DNA from: Deltaproteobacteria bacterium
GTDB lineage: Bacteria; Myxococcota_A; UBA9160; PR03
Reading direction: 5' to 3'
NCBI GenBank assembly: GCA_035063765.1
Contig: JAPSFT010000033.1
Location: forward strand, 1-36,345
Length of the DNA stretch: 36,345 nucleotides
In this document: piece by piece, positions 29,764 to 36,345 of the stretch
Layout of the letters: the number at the start of each line of letters is the position of its first letter
How positions within the stretch are numbered: position 1 is the first letter of the stretch
Program-made: the position numbers and the translations under genes
Notes under the pieces: generated by a model
Told to the model about the DNA's origin: nothing
What the model saw: only the letters and a program-made list of their open reading frames with translations
Databases searched by the model: none

Positions 29764-30300
29764 CTACGGGCGCTCGGGCACGGCCGCGGTCTGCTGGCGG
29801 CGGAAGGCGGCGAGCGCCTCACGCACCCGAGGGTCCTTGCGCGCCAGGATCGCCGCCGCCAGCAGGCCCGCGTTCTTCGCGCCTGCCTTCCCGATCGCGA
29901 GCGTTCCGACCGGGACGCCCCCCGGCATCTGCACGGTCGCGAGCAGCGCGTCGAGGCCGAGCAGGGGCGAGCCCTCGAGCGGCACCCCGAGCACGGGCAG
30001 CAGCGTGAGCGCCGCCGTGACCCCGGCGAGATGCGCCGCCGCCCCGGCGCCGGCGATGATCACCTCGAAGCCGCGCTCCTCGGCGCGCAGGACGAACTCC
30101 CGGTGCCGCTCGGGCGTCCGGTGGGCCGAGCAGACGCGCGCTTCGTGCGCGATCCCGAGCGCGGCGAGCACGTCGGCAGCCGCCTTCATCGTCGGCCAGT
30201 CCGAGGCGCTGCCGATCAGGATCGCGACGCGGGGACGCGCGTGCGCCCTTCCCTTCGCGAGGCGCGCGCGAGGGCGCGGAGTCCGGGAGCGGGCGGCCAT
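29764..30300 (-). CDS. purE: 5-(Carboxyamino)imidazole ribonucleotide mutase PurE
   Basis: Purine synthesis: converts N5-CAIR to CAIR. The 178-residue protein has the class I signatures ILIGSASDWPTM (phosphate binding), SAHRTPER and AGAGAAAHLAG, plus VQMPGGVPVGTLAIGKAGAKNA. Class I enzymes normally work with PurK, which is not in this window. ATG 30300 follows GGAGG at a 4-nt spacing. An N-terminal extension of about 24 basic residues (RSRTPRPRARLAKGRAHARP) precedes the conserved fold. It is divergent from aroE across 60 nt. Confidence 0.95.
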   Translation of the reverse strand: MAARSRTPRPRARLAKGRAHARPRVAILIGSASDWPTMKAAADVLAALGIAHEARVCSAHRTPERHREFVLRAEERGFEVIIAGAGAAAHLAGVTAALTLLPVLGVPLEGSPLLGLDALLATVQMPGGVPVGTLAIGKAGAKNAGLLAAAILARKDPRVREALAAFRRQQTAAVPERP

Positions 30301-30321
30301 GGTTCCTCCAGATCGGGGTGG

Positions 30322-30327
30322 CATACT
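30322..30327. promoter_or_regulatory. Candidate shared -10 region for purE and aroE
   Basis: CATACT (30322-30327) on the plus strand resembles a -10 for aroE, 33 nt before its GTG. On the minus strand the same bases read AGTATG, continuing as TATGCC, and could serve purE about 20 nt before its ATG. The gap is only 60 nt, so the two promoters must overlap. No clear -35 boxes were found. Confidence 0.3.
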
Positions 30328-30360
30328 TCGCCGATCCGAGCCCCGGACGCAAGGAAGCCC

Positions 30361-31176
30361 GTGCCGATCGGTCCGCGCACCCAGCTCTGCGGCGTCCTGC
30401 TGCACCCGGCCGGCCACACCCGCTCGCCTGCCATGCACAACGCCGCCTTCGCGGCGCTCGGGCTCGACGCCGTCTACCTCGCCTTCGACGTCCCGCCGCC
30501 GGCGCTGGCCGAGGCGCTCGCGGGTGCGCGCGCCCTCGGTGTCCGCCAGCTCGCCGTGTCGCTCCCGCACAAGGAGGCGGTGCTGCGACATCTCGACGAG
30601 GTCGACGACACCGCCCGGCGCATCGGTGCGGTCAACACCGTGACGCTGCGCGGAGGGCGCCTGATCGGCGAGAACACGGACTGGCTCGGCGCCGTACGCG
30701 CCCTCGAGCGCGAGACGACCCTCGAGGGCCGGCAGATCGTGGTGCTCGGCGCGGGAGGAACCGCCCGCGCCGTCGCCTGGGGAGCCCGCGAGCGGGGCGC
30801 GCGGGTCACGATCCTGAACCGTACGCTCGCACGCGCCGAGGCGCTCGCCGCCGAGCTCGGTGTCGCCGGGGCCGGCCGTCTCGAGGACCTGCCGGCACTC
30901 CCGTGCGACGTGCTCGTCAACACCACCAGCGTCGGGCTGCGGAGCGAGGAGACGCCGGTGCCGGCCACGGCGATCCCGGCCGGCGCCGTCGTGCTCGACG
31001 CGGTCTACGACCCTCCCCGGACCCGGCTGCTGCGCGACGCCGAGGCGCGTGGCGCGCGACCCATCGGCGGCAAGTGGATGCTCGTCTACCAGGCGGCCGA
31101 GCAGCTGCGCCTCTGGTCCGGCCGCGACGCTCCGATCGAGCGGATGACCGAGGCCTTCGACCGCGCCGGCACCTGA
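30361..31176 (+). CDS. aroE: Shikimate dehydrogenase AroE
   Basis: NADPH-dependent reduction of 3-dehydroshikimate to shikimate in aromatic amino acid synthesis. The 271-residue protein has a shikimate-binding N-terminal half, with HTRSPAMHN (Ser22; the first Ser of the usual SxS is Thr20), SLPHKEAV with catalytic Lys71, and ENTDWLG with Asp107. It also has a Rossmann half with GAGGTARA (130-137), the NADP-specific NRTLARA, and GGKWMLVYQAAEQ near the C-terminus. GTG 30361 is preceded by AAGGAAG at a suitable distance. Its stop lies 19 nt from that of the convergent ferredoxin gene. Confidence 0.96.
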   Translation: MPIGPRTQLCGVLLHPAGHTRSPAMHNAAFAALGLDAVYLAFDVPPPALAEALAGARALGVRQLAVSLPHKEAVLRHLDEVDDTARRIGAVNTVTLRGGRLIGENTDWLGAVRALERETTLEGRQIVVLGAGGTARAVAWGARERGARVTILNRTLARAEALAAELGVAGAGRLEDLPALPCDVLVNTTSVGLRSEETPVPATAIPAGAVVLDAVYDPPRTRLLRDAEARGARPIGGKWMLVYQAAEQLRLWSGRDAPIERMTEAFDRAGT

Positions 31177-31195
31177 GCCAGCGCGAGTGGCTCGC

Positions 31196-31549
31196 TCAGC
31201 CGGCGAGGCCCCACTTCTTCTTGTTCTCCTCGACCTGCTCGGGGGACGGCTTCGGCTTCTCCACCACCTCGGGCACCGCGAACTGGTCCTTGCACTCGGT
31301 GATCTTCGCGTTGCCGTCGACGTCGGCTACGAACACCTCGGGCACCTGCTCGTCTTCGAAGATGGCCTCCCAGGGGCACTCCGGCTCGCACACGCCGCAG
31401 TTGATGCACTCCTCGGGATCGATGAAGAGCTGGTTCGGGAACGTCTCGCGGTCGTCGCCCTGGTACTCGTAGATGCAGTCCACGGGGCACACCTCGACGC
31501 AGCTCATGTCGACGCAGTCCCGGCAGAGCCTCGTGATCACCCAGGCCAT
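31196..31549 (-). CDS. fdxA: 7Fe ferredoxin, FdxA type ([3Fe-4S][4Fe-4S])
   Basis: Small electron carrier of 117 residues. The cysteine pattern matches FdxA and Azotobacter FdI: Cys9, Cys17 and a late Cys for the 3Fe cluster, Cys21 plus CINCGVC for the 4Fe cluster, with extra free cysteines at 12 and 25 ([33 protein letters not shown]). The last ~45 residues are a charged tail ending [11 protein letters not shown] 31549 begins the conserved MAWVIT. In-frame codons further upstream are rejected because they add non-conserved residues. An AAGGGAG lies 11 nt upstream. The redox partner is not evident from neighbours. Confidence 0.94.
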   Translation of the reverse strand: MAWVITRLCRDCVDMSCVEVCPVDCIYEYQGDDRETFPNQLFIDPEECINCGVCEPECPWEAIFEDEQVPEVFVADVDGNAKITECKDQFAVPEVVEKPKPSPEQVEENKKKWGLAG

Positions 31550-31640
31550 CTCGTCTTCGTCTCCCTTGGCTTCGCAGGGGCCCGCGGGCGCACGGGCCGC
31601 ATTCGATGGTGTCCGCACCGCCGCACGGTCGCCGCCCGCC

Positions 31641-31811
31641 TCAGCGCAGCTTGGTTTCCTTGTAGACGACGTGCTTGCGTACGACCGGGTCGTACTTCTT
31701 GATCTCGAGCTTGTTGGGCGTGTTCTGGCGGTTCTTCACCGTGGTGTAGAAGTGTCCGGTCCCCGCACTCGACTCGAGCTTGATCTGCTCGCGCTTTCCC
31801 TTCTTCGCCAT
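31641..31811 (-). CDS. rpmG: 50S ribosomal protein L33
   Basis: A 56-residue protein: it begins [14 protein letters not shown] and contains [20 protein letters not shown] and YKETKLR, the complete L33 pattern. There are no cysteine pairs, so it is the zinc-free (C-minus) form. The ATG at 31811 lies 16 nt after the rplX stop, so the two are probably co-transcribed. L33 genes often sit near a tRNA and secE or next to rpmB; neither is seen here. The 91 nt following the stop (31550-31640) contain a weak hairpin, GGCCCG/CGGGCC (31579-31598), without a T tract. Confidence 0.93.
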   Translation of the reverse strand: MAKKGKREQIKLESSAGTGHFYTTVKNRQNTPNKLEIKKYDPVVRKHVVYKETKLR

Positions 31812-31827
31812 GACTCCCTCGGCTCGC

Positions 31828-32157
31828 TCAGCCCGCGGCCGGCGCCGGCACCGGCTCGCCGGTGCTCACGAACACGCGGATGCGGCGGCCGTCGCGCAGC
31901 TCCGTGCGTGCGCGGGTGGTCGCACCCTTCCCGTCGACCAGCATCACGTTGGAGGCGTCGATGAAGCCTTCCTCCTCGAGGATGCCCCCGGTGCGGGAGC
32001 CCCGGCGGCCCGGCTTCAGGTGGCGCTTGTGCATGCGCACCTTCTCGACGCGAATCCGGCCGCGCTCGGCATCGATCGCGATCACCTTGCCCTGCTTGCC
32101 GCGATCCGATCCCTTCACGACGCGCACCACGTCGCCCTTGCGGATGCCGAGGGCCAT
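31828..32157 (-). CDS. rplX: 50S ribosomal protein L24 (uL24) family, outside the usual ribosomal operon
   Basis: A 109-residue KOW-domain protein: [49 protein letters not shown] and GRRIRVF correspond to the L24 sequence throughout, in the normal length range. A conserved-looking position differs: EKVRMHKRH stands where most L24 have EGVNxxKKH. ATG 32157 has AGGAGG 5 nt upstream. L24 is normally encoded between rplN and rplE in the spc cluster, whose genes are not in this window. Here it is paired with rpmG. It may be a relocated sole copy or a second paralogue; the window cannot tell which. Confidence 0.88.
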   Translation of the reverse strand: MALGIRKGDVVRVVKGSDRGKQGKVIAIDAERGRIRVEKVRMHKRHLKPGRRGSRTGGILEEEGFIDASNVMLVDGKGATTRARTELRDGRRIRVFVSTGEPVPAPAAG

Positions 32158-32259
32158 GGAACCTCCTGGACGGATGAAGCGCAGATTGATGAACGACGAC
32201 GCGCACGAAGTCAAGGAGCCCCGCGGGGGTCAGGGCCCGGAGCCGGGCGCCTGGCGCGA

Positions 32260-32265
32260 TATGCT
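32260..32265 (+). promoter_or_regulatory. Candidate -10 element (TATGCT) of a leaderless promoter
   Basis: TATGCT matches the -10 consensus at four of six positions and lies 8 nt before the ATG of the dehydrogenase gene, which has no Shine-Dalgarno sequence. This spacing would put the transcription start on the initiator codon. No clear -35 is visible. Confidence 0.4.
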
Positions 32266-32273
32266 CGCGCGCC

Positions 32274-33809
32274 ATGGCCCGCGTCGTTGCACGCATCGCT
32301 CTCGCCGCCCTGCTCCTCTCCGCCCTCGCGATCGGCGCCTGCCGCCTCCTGCTCCCGGAGCGCTATGCCGTGAACGCGCCGCTCGGCCAGCTGCTCTTCG
32401 GCCGCGGCGGCAAGGCGCCGCCGCCCGACGCGGTCGCGGGACTGCTCACGGTCCCGGCCGGCTTCGCCGTCGAGCAGTGGGTGACCGGGATCGCGAACGC
32501 GCGCCTCCTGCGCTTCACGCCGGCGGGCGACCTCCTGGTCTCGACGCCCCGCTCCGGGCGCATCGTGCTCGTCGAGCGCGACCGGGACGGTGACGGGCGC
32601 GCCGACGGCATCCACCCGCTCCTCGAGGGGCTCGACCGGCCGCACGGAATCGACCTCCACGACGGCTGGCTCTACGTCGGCGAGACGGGCGCCGTCGCAC
32701 GCGTGCGCTTCGATCCCCAGGCGCGGCGCACCGAGGGCGCACTCGAGCGCGTCGTCACCGGGCTGCCCGCCGGCGGCAACCACTGGACACGCAGCGTGCG
32801 CTTCGGCCCCGATGGCTGGATGTACGTGTCGGTGGGTTCGAGCTGCAACGCCTGTATCGAGGGCGACCCGCGGCGAGCGGCGATCCTGCGCTTCCGGCCC
32901 GACGGGAGCAGCGGCGAGATCTTCGCGACCGGCCTGCGCAACTCCGTCGGCCTCGACTGGCGTCCCGCGACCGGCGAGCTCTACGCGACCGACAACGGGC
33001 GCGACCTGCTCGGCGACGACTTCCCGCCCTGCGAGCTGAACCGCATCGTCCGGGGCGGCTTCTACGGCTGGCCCTTCGCCAACGGCGACCGGGTTCCGGA
33101 CCCGGACCTCGGTGCCGGCCACGAGCGGGAGATCGCGGCGTCGATGCCTCCGGTGCACGGGTTCCGCGCCCACAATGCGCCGCTCGGGATCACCTTCCTG
33201 CGCGCCGGAAGCTGGCCCGAGCGCTACCGGGGAGCGGCGGTCGTCGCCCTCCATGGCTCGTGGAATCGCACGCGCAAGGACGGCTACCAGGTCGTCTCGC
33301 TGCACTGGGGCCCGGACGGGCGGATCGAGGAGCGTCCCTTCCTGAGCGGCTTCCTGCGCGACGACGAGGCGCTCGGCCGGCCGGTCGACGTCGCGGAGGG
33401 GCCGGACGGGGCGCTCTACGTCTCGGACGACTACGGCGGCGCGATCTACCGGGTGCGCCCGCGCGCAAAGGGCGAAGCGAGCGTACCCCCGAAGACGGCG
33501 CGGCCGGCCGCCCCGGCCACCCCCGTAGACCCGCTCGCCGGCCTCTCCGAAGGCGAGCGCTCGGCGAGCCGGCAGCGGGGCGCGGCCCTGTACGAAACCC
33601 ACCACTGTGCCCGCTGCCACGAACCGGAGCAGGCCGACCCCGGCGTCGTCGCGGTGCCGCTGTCCGTGGAGCGGCTCGCGTCGCGCTTCGATGTCGCCTC
33701 GCTCGCGCGCTTCCTGCTGGCGCCGACACCGCCGATGCCGGCCCTGGCGATCAGTGAAGGCGAGCGCGGCGACCTGGCCGTCTTCCTGCTCTCGGAGCGC
33801 GGCGACTAG
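32274..33809 (+). CDS. PQQ-dependent sugar (sorbosone/glucose-type) dehydrogenase-like lipoprotein with C-terminal cytochrome c
   Basis: A 511-residue exported protein. The signal peptide ends at a good lipobox (AIGAC). Residues about 55-400 form a six-bladed beta-propeller of the GSDH/sorbosone dehydrogenase type: VPAGFAVEQWVTGIANARLL, LDRPHGIDLHDGWLYVGET, GNHWTRSVRFGPDGWMYVSVGSS, ATGLRNSVGLDWRP, LYATDNGRDLLGDD and GGFYGWPFANGD. A Pro/Ala linker follows (about 400-420), then a monohaem cytochrome c domain with CARCH (Cys445, Cys448, His449) and candidate Met ligands in PMPAL. The haem domain would accept electrons from the quinone cofactor. The sugar substrate is not predictable. PQQ synthesis genes are not in the window. 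Its TAG stop shares the tetranucleotide CTAG with the convergent gene's stop. Confidence 0.9.
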   Translation: MARVVARIALAALLLSALAIGACRLLLPERYAVNAPLGQLLFGRGGKAPPPDAVAGLLTVPAGFAVEQWVTGIANARLLRFTPAGDLLVSTPRSGRIVLVERDRDGDGRADGIHPLLEGLDRPHGIDLHDGWLYVGETGAVARVRFDPQARRTEGALERVVTGLPAGGNHWTRSVRFGPDGWMYVSVGSSCNACIEGDPRRAAILRFRPDGSSGEIFATGLRNSVGLDWRPATGELYATDNGRDLLGDDFPPCELNRIVRGGFYGWPFANGDRVPDPDLGAGHEREIAASMPPVHGFRAHNAPLGITFLRAGSWPERYRGAAVVALHGSWNRTRKDGYQVVSLHWGPDGRIEERPFLSGFLRDDEALGRPVDVAEGPDGALYVSDDYGGAIYRVRPRAKGEASVPPKTARPAAPATPVDPLAGLSEGERSASRQRGAALYETHHCARCHEPEQADPGVVAVPLSVERLASRFDVASLARFLLAPTPPMPALAISEGERGDLAVFLLSERGD

Positions 33810-34876
33810 GAGATCGGCGCGTGGAGCAGGATCCCGCCGGGTCCCCACTCGACGCGCACACGTCCGCACGCCTCGAGCTCGTCGAGCCCGCCGATCACCA
33901 TCATCATGCGCGTACGCATCTGGGTGAGCGGATCGAGCTTCGGAAAGAGGGCCTGCCACACGGCCCAGGCGCTCGCAGCTCCGCTGCTCTCGGCAGCACG
34001 CGCAAGCGCGCGCTCGATGCGCTGGATCCGCACCGAGTAGAAGAGGATCGCCTCCTCGATCGCACGCGCGGGACGATCGATGATGCCGCCGTGGGCGGGC
34101 AGGATCCTCCGGAAGCTGCGTCCGCGCAGCCCGCGCAGGCTACCGAGATAGGCGGGTAGACCCCGGAAGCAGGGCCTGCGCCCGAGCGGATCGCCGGGCG
34201 CGGCCGTGGAGGCGAGGAAGTAGCTCTCGGTGAAGGGGACCGCCTGACCCATCAGGTGATCGCCCGTCAGCAGGGTGCCCGAGCGGGGCTCGTGCAGGAG
34301 GACGTGCCCCGCCGTGTGGCCCGGCGCATGGATCACCTCGAGCTCGAAGTCCTTGAAGGGCACCCGATCGCCGCCTCGCAGCCGACGCTCGACGCGGGTC
34401 GCCGCGCACAGCGGCGGCTCGCGCTCGATCCAGGCCCGGATGTGCGCTGCCTGGCGGGCCAGCAGATCCTCGGGGACACCGTACTCGCGGAACAGCTCGT
34501 TGCCGACCTCGATCCGCTCGTCGCGCTCCATCGAGTACAGCTCGACGTCCTCGGCGTCGTCCTCGTGGACCCACAGCGCGAGGTCGGCACCCGCGTCGCG
34601 CAGGGCCTGGACCTGCCCCATGTGATCCGTGTGGTGGTGCGTGAGGACGACGCGTTCGACCTCCTCGAGCCCGAGCCCGAGCTGGTCGAAGGCGGCCTCG
34701 AGCGCGCGCCGCGACTCCGGCCGCGCGACCCCGGTGTCGATCAGGGTGAGCGGATCGCCCTCGACGAGGTAGACCTGCACGGGGCCGATCTCCCAGGGCG
34801 TCGGCAGGACGATCTGGTGCAGGCGTGGCAGCTCGGGCACGGGTGAGCGCTGCAGCAGCGGAGCGGCGGTGGCCAT
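33806..34876 (-). CDS. MBL-fold metallohydrolase, LACTB2/glyoxalase II-like
   Basis: A 356-residue metallo-beta-lactamase-fold hydrolase. The metal-binding motif HxHxDH is at 80-85 (THHHTDHMGQ). Further metal residues are in APGHTAGHV, TGDHLM and the C-terminal PAHGG. A C-terminal helical region (about 285-356) resembles the winged-helix end of LACTB2-like proteins. Long insertions relative to glyoxalase II suggest a different substrate; adjacent crotonases make a thioester or lactone plausible but unproven. The start is ATG 34876, where similarity begins; in-frame codons further upstream run antisense to the ECHDC3-type gene and are rejected. There is no Shine-Dalgarno sequence. TAGACT lies 10 nt upstream. 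Confidence 0.88.
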   Translation of the reverse strand: MATAAPLLQRSPVPELPRLHQIVLPTPWEIGPVQVYLVEGDPLTLIDTGVARPESRRALEAAFDQLGLGLEEVERVVLTHHHTDHMGQVQALRDAGADLALWVHEDDAEDVELYSMERDERIEVGNELFREYGVPEDLLARQAAHIRAWIEREPPLCAATRVERRLRGGDRVPFKDFELEVIHAPGHTAGHVLLHEPRSGTLLTGDHLMGQAVPFTESYFLASTAAPGDPLGRRPCFRGLPAYLGSLRGLRGRSFRRILPAHGGIIDRPARAIEEAILFYSVRIQRIERALARAAESSGAASAWAVWQALFPKLDPLTQMRTRMMMVIGGLDELEACGRVRVEWGPGGILLHAPIS

Positions 34877-34886
34877 CGGGATCCGC

Positions 34887-34929
34887 AGTCTAGCGACCCG
34901 GGGAAGGCGGGCGGAAGCCGTGATAGCGT
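34887..34929. promoter_or_regulatory. Divergent -10-like hexamers between the MBL and ECHDC3-type genes
   Basis: TAGCGT (34924-34929) on the plus strand lies 7 nt before the ATG at 34937. TAGACT on the minus strand (34887-34892) lies 10 nt before the ATG at 34876. Neither gene has a Shine-Dalgarno sequence. Both fit the TAnnnT -10 pattern of leaderless or near-leaderless transcripts; the whole gap is only 60 nt. Confidence 0.35.
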
Positions 34930-34936
34930 CCCGCCC

Positions 34937-35704
<768 letters not shown>

Positions 35705-35720
35705 AACGGTGAAACGACGA

Positions 35721-35748
35721 CGGCGCCGGACCCGAAGATCCGGCGCCG
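35721..35748 (-). terminator. rrn operon terminator hairpin
   Basis: A perfect 10-bp stem, CGGCGCCGGA / TCCGGCGCCG with an 8-nt loop, starts 12 nt past the 5S 3' end and is followed on the minus strand by a moderately T-rich run (TCGTCGTTTCA). It ends the rRNA transcript and stops it 17 nt short of the crotonase stop codon. It could also work in the other direction. Confidence 0.75.
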
Positions 35749-35760
35749 CCCCAAAGAGGG

Positions 35761-35878
<118 letters not shown>

Positions 35879-35964
35879 AAACCGAGGGCTAGACGCCCTT
35901 GGACAATCGAACAGGTTCGAAGGCTCTCGCATGCATCGCAAGTCGAGTGCGCGGCCATGGGTCG
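35879..35964 (-). other. 23S-5S spacer
   Basis: 86 nt with no tRNA. Just before the 5S there is a small hairpin (AGGGC / GCCCT, 35885-35899) followed on the minus strand by CGGTTTT, probably a processing site. Confidence 0.6.

Positions 35965-36345
<381 letters not shown>

Noticed and set aside
35913-35923. GGTTCGAA-like T-arm motif in the 23S-5S spacer
   Set aside because: No matching acceptor or anticodon arms fit in the 86-nt spacer, so it is not a tRNA.

Overview
The window is a very GC-rich bacterial chromosome segment with tightly packed, often overlapping genes. It encodes lpxC (lipid A, so a Gram-negative outer membrane), an NtrY/NtrX two-component pair, a membrane Ser/Thr protein kinase with a helical-repeat region, a giant TPR protein, c-type cytochromes and the order yebC-ruvC-ruvA-ruvB. 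Together these suggest a deltaproteobacterium in the broad sense (Myxococcota, Binatota or Desulfobacterota-like). This placement is inferred from gene content only. I see no plasmid, phage, transposon or CRISPR features; the whole window looks like core chromosome.

Left block (117-8152, minus strand, read from right to left): ntrY - ntrX - rimI/pyrK fusion - pyrD - rimP - nusA. The first four genes are separated by 13 nt or overlap. A 212-nt gap with a candidate promoter and an attenuator-like hairpin separates them from rimP-nusA, which overlap by 4 nt. Nitrogen-type signalling, pyrimidine synthesis, ribosome maturation and transcription elongation are therefore adjacent. The oddest gene here is a single reading frame joining a RimI-like acetyltransferase to PyrK.

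Centre (8408-23010): a 7.5-kb gene on the plus strand encodes a ~2,500-residue TPR protein. Facing it on the minus strand is yebC - ruvC - ruvA - ruvB - TPR/Ser-Thr kinase - lpxC (Holliday-junction processing, signalling, lipid A synthesis). The 318-nt stretch before lpxC holds no gene but has several inverted repeats, including a three-copy CGTGACGA motif that could be an operator.

Right block: an Hsp70 without a recognisable helical lid but with a long acidic tail, followed by a J-domain protein; a putative lipoprotein with two thioredoxin-fold domains and eight c-type haem motifs; an enoyl-CoA hydratase-family protein overlapping a family 4 uracil-DNA glycosylase; purE facing away from aroE; a 7Fe ferredoxin; an unusual rplX-rpmG ribosomal protein pair; a PQQ-dehydrogenase-like lipoprotein with a C-terminal haem c; an MBL-fold hydrolase; and an ECHDC3-type crotonase. 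At the right edge lie a terminator, the 5S rRNA and the last ~380 nt of the 23S rRNA of an rrn operon on the minus strand.

Several starts in the right block lack a Shine-Dalgarno sequence and have a TAnnnT hexamer 7-8 nt before the start codon, which suggests leaderless transcripts. Convergent genes are packed to the point of sharing stop codons: one CTAG serves as stop for genes on both strands.
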